Below, piece by piece: positions 43,637 through 55,920 of a DNA stretch of 64,000 bases. The position numbers were made by a program, and so were the translations under genes. Below the pieces are notes generated by a model. It worked only from the letters and a program-made list of their open reading frames with translations. It searched no databases and was not told where the DNA came from. The DNA comes from Viola odorata (lineage: Eukaryota; Streptophyta; Magnoliopsida; Malpighiales; Violaceae). The stretch spans positions 36,257,475 to 36,321,474 of the forward strand of contig OY829545.1 in assembly GCA_963691705.1 (NCBI GenBank), given 5' to 3'. Position 1 is the stretch's first letter. Each line of letters begins with the position of its first letter.

Positions 43637-45633
43637 TGATACGATCCTAGTTGCTTAGGATGCGTAGCATGTGATTCTGATCGTTGTTCAAGGATGGATT
43701 TCAATGCGGAAGTAATGAACTCGACAACTACGAGCTTAGACCACTTAGCTAACCTGTGCTAAGAGCCCTAATCGATTTCAAGTCAAGGATCTTGAATCGG
43801 ATTCATAGGACTAGACTCAACAATGTGAGAATCACACCAAGAGAAATGAAACAATGGGGTTGCAATTTCGGTTTTACTTGTTTGACGGCTCGAGTATTGC
43901 GGACTAGAGAAGGAACAAGGTTCAATCACATGAACAATGGGCAGAGATTTGAAGAGAGAAGTCTCAATTTTATCAAAATAACAACCAACCTTATAATGAG
44001 GTTAAACGACTGCTTATAAAGAGTTTACAAGCAAACCCTAGTAGGAATAGAAGTAGGAATTCTAATTAAGGAAATTAACTTAATTAACTAATTAATCAAT
44101 TAACTAATTAACTAATTAAAGTAAATATAAATATATTTAAATGCATTCCAGAAGCCCATGTCGAGTTCTCCATCATCAGGCCAAGGTTTGGGGCGAAACC
44201 TCAAGTCGTATGTTGTCTCGCGTACACACTGCGCACCAGAATGTCGACTTGAATAACATTCAAACCACTGGGCCAAATTGATAAGAGCTCGGCTTCCTTT
44301 TTGGTAGAAAACAATGTTTAAACCATAGAAAATAAGAATCAAGGTGTTTGAACCGAAGAAACTCAAGGAAAAGAAGTTTGAACCGAAGAGAGGAACGGAT
44401 GTGAAAAACAGAAAAAATTTCGACCAAAAATGAAAACCTACAGTGGAAATGATGATTCCAGCCGTGAGAAGGGAGTTTACCAACCTAGAAGACGATTTGG
44501 AGCTCCGCTACCACTTGATAAGAGCTCGGCTTCCTTTTTGGAGATGATGAAGCCGTGAGGTGAAGGCAGCAAGGATCTAGTCTCCTTTGGGAGGAGGTAA
44601 ACGCTAGGATAGATGGTGTTTGGGTGGATGGATGGATCCGAATTTGTATGGAGTTTAAGGGCAGCGGCAATACGTGGATAAATGGAGAAGATAACGTCGC
44701 AAGAAGGAGTGCGGATTGTGCAGTGGAATATATAGATGAAATGGAAAGTGTTTTGATGAAGAACAAGTATATAACTTCAATACCCAACAAACCCTCTTAG
44801 AACTAGTCTAGACAACCTTGTTACAAAGCAATGAAGGATCTCTCAATCAAGGTCGACCCTTCCATCAACAAGGATGGACAACCCGGCTGTTTTGATGAAG
44901 AAGATGAAGTGCTGGTTTTAAGAACCCTAAATTACCTAAGCTACACTAGGGTTTGGTCTTAGAGAAATAACATTCAAATCAAAGACAAGTGCTGAAATGA
45001 ATAAAATGCACTTTAAATACTTAAGTCTAAACAAAGGGGTAAATACCCTTACACCCTTAGACAAAGGGGCTTGAGAAGCTTGGCCTTGGCAGCAATGAAG
45101 ATGGGCTTGGCCATGGGCTCGGACACTGGCTCGGCCATGGGCTCGGACACGGGCTCGGCCAAGGGCTCGGACACGGGCTCGGCCAAGGCTCGGACATGGG
45201 CTCGGCCAAAGGCTCACGGCTTGGAAGATAGGCCACGTTGGAGACCTTTCACGTGCAATGTGTGCGGGCACCGGAGGGTCCATGCTCGTATCACAAATGG
45301 GCTGAAACTTGTTCCAGAAGAAAGCTAACATCCTGACGTTTCCAAAACGTATTTGATCGCACGATTTGGACTTGTATAGCACTGGATAGGTTCAGACGAA
45401 GTTGCCTGATGCGTCTTGGAGTCCTTGTCGGCGTAGGACTACTGTTAACGAAAATGTTGGCTTGATCTTTTAGATGATCCACTCCTCCAAACGTCCTGAA
45501 ATTTGGACACAATAAACATAACACATAGAGGTTTCTATCAAGCCTTTGTGATTCCTAATCAGTCTCCATCTGCTCCATCATGTCTTGACGCTTTTGTCCA
45601 TGTAGTCGCGTGATACATCTTGGGATCGTATCA
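43637..45633 (-). repeat. 3' LTR of K, split by element L
   Basis: Two parts, 43637-44278 and 45299-45633, about 977 bp together, TGATACGATCC...GGATCGTATCA. A CAAAT duplication surrounds the insert L. The PPT (GGAAGAGGGAGGGAA, minus strand) follows at 45634. Confidence 0.9.
44279..45293 (-). mobile_element. Element L: LTR stub, leader and LTR
   Basis: Exact duplication CAAAT (44274-44278 and 45294-45298). It consists of 27 bp of LTR start, about 210 bp of leader (with the donor-like GGTTG|GTAAAC), PBS 44502-44513 and a complete LTR 44516-45293 (778 bp). All coding sequence and most of the second LTR are missing. The LTR has a GC-rich minisatellite (about 45100-45230, GGGCTCGGACAC and GGGCTCGGCCAA alternating) and the CCCCTTTGTCTAAGGG motif. 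Confidence 0.92.
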
Positions 45634-47335
45634 TTCCCTCCCTCTTCGGAAAGATTCGTCCTCGAATCTTGCTCAGCATAATCTGTCCACAAAAGCTTCC
45701 TAATTATATGCTCAAAGCATACTCTCCATCTCTTGTGCTTCCTTAGTTGGTCATTCCCTCTCCCTTCGAAAAGATTCGCCCTCGAATTTGCATCTAGACC
45801 TGCACCATAATACCTTAAGTTAGTAATATCAAAGTAAGCACAAATCGAACCATACCAACATTGTAAATTTAACTTGGCAGCAACGTCTTTGAACATGTCA
45901 ATGCGTTGAGTAAGATGATTGCTCCAAGAGGCTACTCTTGCTTGAACTTGATTTAGGGACTGTCTCCGGCGTAAGTGCTGCCAAACCCAAGCTCTTATCT
46001 TGAAGGATCCACTCCTCCTTCCATGGTTTCCCCAAGTTGCCATCTTGACACCCAAGCGCGCACCATAGCGGTTGGCTTGTCCATGGGCTAGCCGCATTAC
46101 TTCGATCTCTTTGCTGCCACTTATACTAAATAATACACTCAAAGGCAGCAATATTAAACCGAATAATGTTATATGAATGAAACCATATATGAGTTTAAGC
46201 AATAATCCCCAAACAATAACATGTACCGAAAGGGTGTAAGTAAATAAAATAAATTGAAAGCATTGCTTCCATGTAAACTCATACTTACAAACCGAAACAT
46301 GCCATGAGGACTCAAGTGCCCATGGATCCACATTGCTTGAAACTCCGAATTGTGGTTGACAAGATGTCTCAATTAGAATCTTCGTGCTCGACCTCCTCCA
46401 CAATTCCATCCATGAATCGCTAAGTGACTCCTCCCTATGATTACTAACAATACTCCAAGGAACAACATGTCAAAGCATAACATCCTTAAAGAATATGTTA
46501 GTACTAGTTGCGCTATATTGATGTATCAAACCAGCATCATATGACCAATACACAGTCAAATCGTGTAACGAACTACACAACTAAATTAAGCGCTCATGCT
46601 TGCTATGGTATCCTTTATGCATACAAAACATAGATTTTTTGTCAAATAAATAACCTTTATAGACTTCACAAAAATCAGAATCATTAGCATAAAGATTAAC
46701 CCTAGGTGTAACCTCAAGCGATTTTTCACTAAGTGACTTTTTATCAATACTACCAATAAGACTCAAAGGAACATCATGTGAAGACATATCATTCCTATAA
46801 ATTAAACCCAGTAATATTAATTAAATCACAGCAGCTCATCAAACACATCATGCTCATCAAAATTTCGCAAAAGATCATGCGACCGATATAAGCGATTGCG
46901 TCTGAAAAGAACTCCTCCAAATCCTGTCGACTTAAACACAAAATTTTTATGAAATTCACACTTGGTAGAATAGTTATCTAATGTAAAAACATGTGTAAAT
47001 CCAATTAAAATTGCGTTAGAGACAACACAATCTACATCTCTTGACCTAGTCAATACACCAAACTGTTTTCGCTTTCGCGAGTAATTTTCAAAGGCATATG
47101 ACTTGACCTTCGGTTCTTTCATATAATCATCATCATTTAAATTAATTTTATACCCAGTAGCATAAAAATTAATGATGTTTATATACTCACACAAATCGTT
47201 CCTTAGGGAAGAGAACCATACCATACCCTTTCGGTTAGGGTTTGCCGAAATAGGCACCATGGATGCACAAGGTTCTTTCCCTCTTCTTGGTGGTAAGGTA
47301 AGAGGGTTCTCTTCTGCCAACAACCTTCTCTTGTT
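45634..47335 (-). pseudogene. Orphan C-terminal domain of K
   Basis: Collinear with 27440-28500 of E: RRLLAEENP, SLRNDLCEYINIINFY, YMKEPKVKSYAFENYSRKRK, TRSRDVDCVV, FTHVFTLDNYSTKCEFH, RSHDLLRNFDEHDVF, then a less conserved part, hydrophobic runs (FILFTYTLSVHVIVWGLL, LFGLILLPLSVLFS), GSKEIEVMRLAHGQANRYG, a WYGSICAYFDITNLRYYGAGLD block, and two PPT-type motifs, SRANLFEGRGND and DSRTNLSEEGGND. There are several frameshifts and stops, but the similarity to E is at protein level across the whole length. No known domain recognised. One or two membrane segments are possible; resemblance to an envelope-like product is positional only. Confidence 0.7.
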
Positions 47336-48454
47336 CTACACATTAGGAGAAATAATAATAGAAGGGAAAAAAATCGGATTAGGGTTAGGAAAATCTAAGC
47401 GCAATGGCCAAAAATTCAGTTTTTGGTGGCTTGCGCCAAAACAGATTTTTTGCACATGTAATGCATCCCTCACTTGTTTTCTCTTGGCATAAACACACAT
47501 CTCTCCTTTTTTAATGATGCCACTCTCTGCATGCTCTTTATTTTCATGCAAGTGTTTTAAACTCTCATCTCTTTTCCCATGCTCGCTATTTTCATGGGGG
47601 CTGTTTTTTATTTCATCTCTTTTCCCATGCTCACTCTTTTCATGGGGGTTGTTTTCCTCATTATTTCTCTCTTTCTTTTCAGTCAACTCTCCCCTATTTC
47701 TCTCAATATCCCTTATGATTTCAGACTCGGCATAAGCTTTCACAACTCGCTTTTGCTCCTCATCTTTCGCCTTTGACTTAGTAGGCCTGATACTAGGATA
47801 AAGAGACCTCTTCTTCTTTTGCTTCTCTATACTGATCGCCTTTTGTAACATATCCTCTAAGTAGAAGAACTCAGTGTAATACAGTGGATCAGTTATCTCT
47901 CGATTGAGGCCTTCGAAGAATCTTGCCATCGTCTCTCTTTTGGTCTCCTTGACTTGTGCTCTCTCTAAAGCAATCTCCCTTTAATTAAAGTACTCTTCAA
48001 CACCCTTATTTCCTTGTGTCAAGGTCTCCAACTTTCGGAGAAGCTCATGGCTGAAGTGAGTAGGGACAAAACGGTGTCTCATAATCTGCTTCATCTCCTC
48101 CTAATTCTGAACTGGAAAACCCATGAGAGAGGTGCGCTTGTGATTGGTCTGTTCCCACCAACATGTAACGTCTCCACTAAATGCAGCTGCTGCTAGCTCT
48201 ACTTTCTTCCTTTCTGAATAATCATGGCGGCGAAAAATAGATTGTACATCTCGCTCCTAATCCAAGTAAGCATTCGGACCGTACACTGCATCAAAAGGTG
48301 GAAGTCTTACCCTTGACTCATTTTTGTTATATGTCTCGGCCTTAGCCCTCAAACCAACCGAGATCTTCCTCCTTTCACGCCTATCATACTGCCCTTGCTT
48401 CGGATAGGCATCATCCTCATAATCTCACCTCTCGAACCATTGCGTGTAAGACAT
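47336..48454 (-). pseudogene. Gag and charged linker of K
   Basis: ATG at 48452-48454 (MSYTQWFER) about 11 bases after acceptor-like GAATTTACAG. Gag core: VRLPPFDAVYGPNAYLD, SGDVTCWWEQTN, MRHRFVPTHFSHELLRKLE, GVEEYFN, TMARFFEGLNREI, LEDMLQKAISIEKQ. Several in-frame stops lie in the first 180 codons. Then a charged linker with NPHEKSEHGKRDE and SPHENSEHGKRDE repeats, ending GEMCVYAKRKQVRDAL and CFGASHQKLNFWPLRLDF. The zinc knuckle and protease that should separate gag from the linker are missing, as in E. Confidence 0.82.
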
Positions 48455-50300
48455 TCTATAATTTCTGTAAATTCACAACACTAGTGATACGATCCTAGTT
48501 GCTTAGGATGCGTAGCACCAAATCTGATCGTTGTTCAAAGAAGGATTTCAATGCGGAATAGAGAACTTGACTCGTGCGAACGTAGACTAACTCGCCAACT
48601 GAATGCTAAGAGTTCTAGTCGATTTCACGTCAAAGATTTTGTATCAGATTCTTAGGACTAAACCCAACGATTGTGAGAATCGCACTAAGACAAAAGACAC
48701 AATGATGCAATTCCAGAATTTACTTTTATACGACTCAAGTATTGCAGACTCAAGAAGAACAAGTGTTCAGCACTTGAACAATGGGCAAATATTGAAGAAA
48801 CAAAGGTTCTGTATTGTCAAATAAAAGCCACTCAATAATGGAGCTAAACGGCTCCTTATAAAGAGTTTACAAGCAAACCCTAATAGGAATAGAAGTAGGA
48901 GTTCTAATTAAGGAAATTAACTTAATTAACTAATTAATCAATTAACCAATTAACTAATTAACTAATTAAAGTAAATATAAATATAATTAAATACATTCGA
49001 GCAGCTCATGTCGTGTTCTCCATCATCGGGCCAAGGTTTGGGCCGAAACTTCAAGTTGTATGTTGTCTCGCGTACAAACTGCGCACCATAATGTCGACTT
49101 CCATAACTTTCAAACAACTGGGCCAAATGGGCTGAAACTTGTCCCAAATGAAAGCTAACATCCTGAAGTTTCCAATGAGCGGTCGATCGCATGATTTGGA
49201 CTTGTACAGCGCAAGCTGCGTTACGACAACGTTTCCTGTTGTGTCTGCGCCTAGAACTGCTGTGTGCGAGATTGTCATCTCGAATCTCCTTGTGATCTAG
49301 TTGTCCAAATGCTCTGAAACTTGGACACAATAAACATAACATATAGAGGTTTCCATCAAGCCTTTCAGACCTCTGATCGGACTCCATCTGCTCCATCACT
49401 CTTGGGATCGTATCAACTAGCAAACAAACGTAAAATTTGTACTAAACCTAGCACTCCCTCACGTGTTTACTCTCGTGTTTAAACTCTCAATTGAACTCAC
49501 AAAAATCACTCAAAATCCCTGCAATTGTTCAACTGTTAGTAAGACTCAAGAGGTCAAGAAAAAGGCTTCCAAGAAGACTCTCAAAGACAACCAGCACTGA
49601 AAAGAATGGTGACACTTGATATTTGAGTAATTGCAAGAACAACCAATTAAACAAATAGCAAGTAGAGTAGAAGGGAATTTCAAGGAATCAAAGAAGGCTC
49701 AAATTGACTCGAAAGGACTCAACAAATCCAATTTTTCAATTCTGATTTTAATACCCAATTGTACTTCAACTCCTTCCTTGCTAAATCTGAATTTTGTGGC
49801 GCAAATACTTCTATATATTTTTGTATTTGCAGAATAGAATTTTTTTTCTTTTCTCCTTTGTTTTTTTTTTCTCCTTTTTTTTTTTTGACTATGAATATAG
49901 TTTAGTGTTTTTATCACAACTTTTTACTCTAAACTCCGAATCGACTGATTCTTTTTGATTCGGAAGCCCAACAAACACAGTTTTTCAACGGATCCTTTTT
50001 ACTCAAATCGGACTTAAGTAGCTATATATTAAAATTTAATTTCGACTTGATAGAATTTGCACAAATTTTCTTTTGTATTTCGTGACCTCTTTGTTGGTAG
50101 AAAACGTAAGTAATTTACCTAATTTCAACACAACAAACTGGACTGAAAACACAACCAATTGTATTCAAGTAACGAACCAAAGCACACAAGGAAATCGATT
50201 TTAGAATGAAGTAGAAGAAGAAACCGATTTCAACAATGAAAACTTGAAAACAGTTAAAGATACTTACCAATCTTTGAACGCCTTAAGCTCCGCTACCAAC
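48455..50300 (-). other. Leader of K with PBS, putative intron 50267-48465
   Basis: PBS TGGTAGCGGAGC (50287-50298), donor ATTG|GTAAGTATC at 50267, conserved ACGTGAGGGAGTGCTAGG block near 49460, acceptor GAATTTACAG ending at 48465. The solo LTR 48485-49415 inserted about 20 bases upstream of that acceptor. T-rich tracts near 49850. Confidence 0.65.
48485..49415 (-). mobile_element. Solo LTR M in the K leader
   Basis: 931 bp, TGATACGATCC...GGGATCGTATCA, exact duplication ACTAG (48480-48484 and 49416-49420). Same family as the K LTR. Confidence 0.93.
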
Positions 50301-51780
50301 TGATACGATCCTAGTTGCTTAGGATGCGTAGCACGTGATTCTGATAGTTGTTCAAGGATGGATTTCAATGCGGAAATAATGAACTCGACAAGTACAAGCT
50401 TAGACCACTTAGCTAACCTGTGCTAAGAGCCCTAATCGATTTCAATTCAAGGATCTTGAATCGGATTCCTAGGACTAGACTCAACAATGTGAGAATCACT
50501 CTAAGAGAAACGAAACAATGGGGTTGCAATTTCGGTTTTACTTGTAAACGACTCGAGTATTGCGGACTTGAGAAGGAACAAGGTTCAATTGATGAACAAT
50601 GGCCAGAGATTTGAAAGAGAAAAGTCTCAATTTTATCAAAATAACAGCCAACCTTATAATGAGGTTAAACGGCTGCTTATAAAGAGTTTAGAAGCAAACC
50701 CTAATAGGAATAGAAGTAGGAGTTCTAATTAAGGAAATTAACTTAATTAACTAATTAATAAATTAAATAATTAAAGTAAATATAAATATATTTAAATGCA
50801 TTCCAGCAGCCCATGTGGAGTTCTCCATCATCGGGCTAAGGTTTGGGCCGAAACCTTAAGTCGTATATTGTCTCACGTACACACTGTGCACCATAATGTT
50901 GACTTCTATAACTTTCAAACCACTGGGCCAAATAGGCTGAAACTTATCCCAAACAAAAGCTAACATCCAGAAGTTTCCAAAACGTGGTCGATCGCACGAT
51001 TCGGACTTGTACACCGCCGGTTAGGTTCGGACGAAGTTGCCTGATGCGTCTTGGAATCCTTGTCTACATAGGACTACTGTCAACGAGAATGTTGGCTTGA
51101 TCTTTTGGACGCTCCACTCGTCCAAACATCCTGAAATTTGGACACAGTGAGCACAACACATAGAGGTTTCCATCAAGCCTTTCTAATCCCTGATCAGACT
51201 CCATCTGCTCCATCATATCTTGACGCTTTTATCTATGTAGTCGCGTAATACATCTTGGGATCGTATCATTAACTAATTAACTAATTAAAGTAAATATAAA
51301 TATATTTAAATGCATTCCAGAAGCCCATGTCTAGTTATCCATCATCGGGCCAAGGTTTGGGCCGAAACCTCAAGTCGTATGTTGCTCGCGTACACACTAC
51401 GCACCATAATGTCGACTTGAATAACATTCAAACCACTGGGCCAAATGGGCTAAAACTTGTTCCAGAAGAAAGCTAACATCCTGATATTTCCAAAACGTAT
51501 TCGATTGCATGATTCGAACTTGTATAGCGCTAGTTAGGTTCGGACGAAGTTGCCTGATGCGTCTTGGAGTCCTTGTCGGCGTAGGACTACTGTCAACGAA
51601 AATGTTGGCTTGATCTTTTAGATGATCCACTCATCCAAACGTCCTGAATTTGGACACAATAAACATAACACATAGAGGTTTCCATCAAACCTTTGTGATC
51701 CCTGATCAGACTCCATATGCTCCATCATGTCTTGACGCTTTTATCCATGTAGTCGCATGACACATCTTGGGATCGTATCA
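50301..51780 (-). repeat. 5' LTR of K with tandem partial LTR
   Basis: 50301-51268 is a complete LTR (968 bp) adjoining the PBS. It is followed head-to-tail by a 512-bp partial LTR (51269-51780) that starts in the TTAACTAATTAAC repeat and ends GGGATCGTATCA at the GAGGG duplication. The break lies in the low-complexity TTAACTAATTAA tract, suggesting slippage or unequal recombination. Confidence 0.8.
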
Positions 51781-52304
51781 GAGGGTTTGGCTACAATTAG
51801 GGATGAGATGCTTGTTGTACCACCCCTTGGTGAGGGTGATGTCCCATGTGATGCGGAGATGGTTATTTGTGAGGTAACTTCGAGTGATGCTGATCTTGTG
51901 GAGGAGAGCATCATTGGGAATGCCATAGGGATTGGCGGGTTGGCTACATGCTGCCACAAGAGAGCACTTCATTGTCTTGCCTTGCAACGCCACTTGGAGC
52001 ATCTAGGCAGCGAGTTCTCCATCTTTCCGACGGTTCCCTCCAGCAGCTATTCGGATCCATTTCTCCATTTGGACCGCACCTCCTCCATCACTCCATTGTC
52101 GTCTCATATGGACCTAGCCTCTTCATTCCTTCCCGTGGCTTCCCTTTATGGCTACATGGGTCTGTTTTCCCAATGGTTGGAACGGGACATGGAGCGAAGG
52201 AGAGCAATGGTAGTTTTGGTGCTTAGATCTCCATCTTCCATTTCGGCATTCCATACCATCCACGATCTAGATTCGAGGATGAATCTCCTCAAAGTGGGAT
52301 GGGA
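51781..52304 (+). pseudogene. Orphan protein of J, C-terminal part
   Basis: Frame continues from 43636: EGLATIRDEMLVVPPLGEGD, CDAEMVICEVTSSDADLVEE, then the family signature IIGNAIGIGGLATCCHKRAL and HCLALQRHLEHLG. A Ser/Pro/Leu-rich stretch follows, LYGYMGLFSQWLERDMERR, and at the PPT LDSRMNLLKVGWDDMS, running into the 3' LTR. Open throughout. The signature is strongly conserved in S (61950-62060), including the CH..RALHCLALQR block. Function unknown. Confidence 0.75.
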
Positions 52305-53053
52305 TGATATGAGCGTGTATCCACCGGTTCCCGCACACATGGCACGAGAAAGGCCTCCCGCGTGGCTTATCTTCTTTGCACAGACCTCACGGGTTGGTCA
52401 GCCAAACCATGACACTTCTGCACCTCCAACCCTAGCAGGCCATGTCTAAGGCCGTGCCCGAGCCCTTGGCAGAGCCCTTGGTCGAGCCCGTGTCCGAATC
52501 CTTGGCCGAGCCCAGGGCCAAGCCCATCTTCATTGTTGCCAAGGCCAAGCTTCTCAAGCCCCTTTGTCTAAGGGTGTAAGGGTATTTACCCCTTTGTTTT
52601 AGGCATAGGTATTTAAAGTGCATTATGTCTCATTTCAGCACTTGTCTTTGTTTTGTTGAGTTTTCCTCTACAAAGAACACTTCACATTAGGTGAGCCAAT
52701 AGGGTAAATTAGGGTTCTTCAAACCAGCACTTCATCTTCTTTACTTTGTAACAAGGTTGCTCTAGCTAGCCTAGAGAGGGTTTGTTGGGTATTGAAGTTA
52801 TATACTTATCATTGTTCATCAAACCACTTTCCTTTTCATCCATTAATCCGCTGCACAATCCGCAATCTTCTTACGACGTTATCTTCTCCATTATTCCATT
52901 TATTGTCGCTGCCCTTAAACTCCATACAAATCCGGATCCATCCATCTACCCAAACACCAATTATCCATGTGTTTACCACCTCCCAAAGGAGACTAGATCC
53001 TTGTTGCCTTCATCTCATGATTTCATCTCCAAATCGAAGTCGAGCCCTTATCA
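52305..53053 (+). repeat. 3' LTR of J
   Basis: 749 bp, TGATATGAGC...GCCCTTATCA. U3 carries an imperfect GAGCCCTTGG-type repeat (52448-52530) and CCCCTTTGTCTAAGGG. G gag begins at 53054. Confidence 0.88.
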
Positions 53054-54296
53054 TCTTTCAAGGTGTCATAATGGTGGAAGTCGAGCTGATATGAAATTTC
53101 CTTGTGTAGACCGCCCATAAATTGTGCCATTGTTGCCTCTGCACTCTCATTTGTACTCGCCCTCATCAAACAAGTTAGCATCTCATGATAGTAATCACTC
53201 ACGCTATGGGGGCCTTGATACAAATGTTGGAGGCGCTGGTGCAACTCACGGATGTAGTGTGGAGGCACAAACCAACGCCTCATCCCACACCTCAATTCTT
53301 CCCGAGTCGCAATAGGTGGGCTGCCCTCAATTCTTTTCGTCAAACAAATCCTATCCCACCATTGTATGGCCAAACCCGTGAACTCTACAATAGCTAACTT
53401 GACTTTCTTGGTCTCGGAATAATTGTAACATGCAAACAGTCGATCCACCTTGTTCTCCCACTCATGGAAAGCATCTGGATCATCCTTACCCTCGAAGGTA
53501 GGAATGGACAACTTGATATGCGAGAGGTTGTAATCCACTCTCTTCATTGTTCCGATAACCCCGCTGCTCATATACCTCATCATGATCATACCGCCGAGCA
53601 TTGTTAGCATGCTCATAGTGAGGTAGAGGAGGAGCTCTAGGTCTCTCATAAAGTGGTGGCACATAAGCATTGGCTTGGTGTAGAGGGACGACTAGGTGAT
53701 TGGCTATTTGGTTTTGGGTGGGAATTTACGGCTGTCTAGGGGTATATGGTGGTGCTATAGGTTGGGGGTTTCGTGGTGGTGGCGGTCTTGTGTCAATGTG
53801 GGGGGTGATGGGCTGGGCAGCTTGGATGTGTTGTTGGCTAGGTTTCGCTGTGAAAGGCCATGCCATGGTTGTCCACCAAAAATTGGCCACGGTCGTGATC
53901 AAGCGTTGGAGGTGCACTATGGTGAGAAAGGGTGCCAAGGACCTCATCATCTTGGCTATGGTGGCTTGCGGCTCTAGCCCTATCCATGTGATCATTTATA
54001 TGGGGCATGGCATAATAATCTATGCTCGTAGGGTCATTTGGGCGTGTAGTTTATTGGTAATGTGTGGCTGGTGGGTAATATAGAGGTGGGGGTGGGTGTG
54101 TAGATACTTTCGCCGTTAAGGCAGCAATTGCAGCCAAGATGTCCTTTGTGGCTTTCTCTTGTTTCGCTGCGTGGTGTTGCAAATCAGCCACATTTTGCCT
54201 AGTCTCGTCCATTTGGACCGTGATAGATGCCATGGCCGGATTTAGAGGAGAGGCTTCCTCCGAACTATCACTCAAGGGTGTGTCTTGGTGAGACAT
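53054..54296 (-). pseudogene. Gag N-terminus and core of G
   Basis: ATG at 54294-54296 (MSHQDTPLSDSSEEASPLNP), 10 bases after acceptor-like TTTTTGCAG. Helix MASITVQMDETRQNVADLQ and KQEKATKDILAAIAALTAKV, spacer (RPNDPTSIDYYAMP, frameshifted), PPTLDHDRGQFLVDNHGMAF, then the gag core LSIPTFEGKDDPDAFHEWEN, IQWWDRICL, RRWFVPPHYIRELHQRLQ, SDYYHEMLTCLMRA, FMGGLHKEISYQLDFHHYD, cut by J. At least three frameshifts or stops. Confidence 0.85.
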
Positions 54297-55621
54297 TGAG
54301 AAAGGTACCTGCAAAAAGACACAAACGCAATTGATATTGATAAAAAAGATTAGTCCCTCCCTCACGTGTGTCACTCGTGTTTCACACTACACTCTAATGT
54401 TCTCACAATCTCACCCACTCAATCTTCAATTCCAAACCAAACAATTAAGCTAGCAATGACTCTACGACTCAATGCAAGCACATGGACATCAAAGAAAACT
54501 AGGGTAGAAAGAAAAGGTGAGGAAGCCGAATTTGTGTTCAAGAAGAAAGAGCTTATTTTGAACACTAATGAGACTTGGAGTAGATATGTGATGTAGGAAA
54601 CAAATAAAGACAACTCAAGGACACAAAAGAAGGCTAGCTCAAAAGGACAAACTCTAGAAGAAATGGAGGTAAAAGAAGAAAAGCCTAAAAATTGAAACTT
54701 TGCATCAAAATAAAACACTTGCAAAATGCACACTTTAACTTGAATAAACTCACTTCAAATGCACACATACACTTTGCCTCTTGCTATTTCTTACTTGTAC
54801 TATTTTCTATTTGTTTTTTTTTTAATTTAGGGATTTACTTTACTCTTTTAATCCCTTTCTTTTCTTTTTCTTTTTCTTTTTTTTGTAAGTGCAAGAGAGC
54901 TTCAAGTAATGTATGACTTGTATTTTGATAAAAGAAGTGGAAGACAAGTAGTTCTTCAAGCTAAAAATATTTTCACTAAATGCCAAAAAGTGTGAATGTA
55001 TGACACGTAGTACAAATGTGTATGACAAGTAGTTTTTGCAATGTGTATGACAAGGAGTCTCCAAGGTGTGTGACAAGCAATTGGAGAGTTAAGTATGCTA
55101 CCCTAGGGCCGGCTATGTGAGGAAGTGGAGTATTGAGCAAGCTGAAATGCTTGGCTCACAATTGAGTGATGTGGCAGCCTAGGAGGTGTGCACAAAAATG
55201 TGATCACTTAGCTAGCAAACAAGTAAGTCCACATGGCTCTCGTGGCTCATCATAGGAAGCTCCAATCACAGAAAACAATTGAAGTTAAGAAGATGAAGAT
55301 TTCAGTCAATAAGCAACGCAATAAACACATTATTTCAGCAATTGTGTTCATGCAAGATCAAATCACTAGAAGATAAATTTTGACCTAAAATCTGAAAATG
55401 TTCTAAATGAAATATAAGTGCAGCCGACGGTGGGAAACAATGTTTCCATCGTGGGAATGGAAGGACAAGATGCTTGAACCAAGGAAATGGCGAGAAAATG
55501 AAGATTTTCAACTTAGAGGAACGACCATGAATTTTTGAAGAGAAAAAAAATTCAACCGTAGAAACGGTGAAGGAAGGGAAGTTTATCGGCCTAGAGGACA
55601 GATTGGAGCTCCGCTACCACT
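54297..55621 (-). other. Leader of G with PBS (55608-55619)
   Basis: PBS TGGTAGCGGAGC. The donor region reads CTAGGCCGATAAAC, that is GT mutated to AT, and the 3' end GGACTAATC with TTTTTGCAG (54309) is intact. GTATGACAAGTAG repeats at 54985-55075. Nothing coding. Confidence 0.6.
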
Positions 55622-55920
55622 TGATAATGCCTTGGCTCTATTTTGGAGGAGTTGGTCGAAAGATTGATGTAGGCACCGGATCTAGTTCTCTTTAGGAGGT
55701 CGGCAACTTGAATAGATGGATGAAATGGACGGATGTTTAGAGGGATAATGGAGTTAAGTGCAGCGGCTAACAATGGAGGAAAAGGAAGATGTATATATGA
55801 TGCACAAAATTAGAACTTAATCACTTGACAAACCCCCTCAAGTCTAGCTTGAGTAACCTTGCCGAAAAGTAACTAAGGATCTTCTAACTATCCGACCCTC
55901 TCCCCTCTTGGATGGGCAAC
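55622..55920 (-). repeat. 5' LTR of G, inner part
   Basis: Starts TGATAATGCC beside the PBS and is cut at GCAAC (55916-55920) by element Q. It resembles the E2 LTR in layout (GCAGCGG block, TTGACAAACCCCCTCAAG block). Confidence 0.8.

Larger units (their letters stand above)
43637..51780 (-). mobile_element. Element K: non-autonomous element in J
   Basis: Exact duplication GAGGG (43632-43636 and 51781-51785); removal rejoins the J frame. Minus-strand contents: 5' LTR (50301-51268 plus an extra partial LTR to 51780), PBS 50287-50298, leader with a solo LTR (48485-49415), gag, orphan domain, PPT, and 3' LTR (43637-44278 plus 45299-45633, split by L). No protease core, RT or integrase. Confidence 0.93.
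42073..53053 (+). mobile_element. Element J: non-autonomous element with orphan ORF
   Basis: Plus-strand element in G gag: truncated 5' LTR (42073-42240), leader, orphan ORF part 1 (43237-43636), element K, ORF part 2 (51781-52304), PPT and 3' LTR (52305-53053). The PBS and most of the 5' LTR are deleted together with flanking G sequence, so no duplication is visible. Same family as S and B. Confidence 0.85.

Noticed and set aside
45634..47335. Envelope gene in K
   Set aside because: Position and hydrophobic runs fit, but no signal peptide, cleavage site or fusion-like feature can be shown, so it is kept as an orphan domain.
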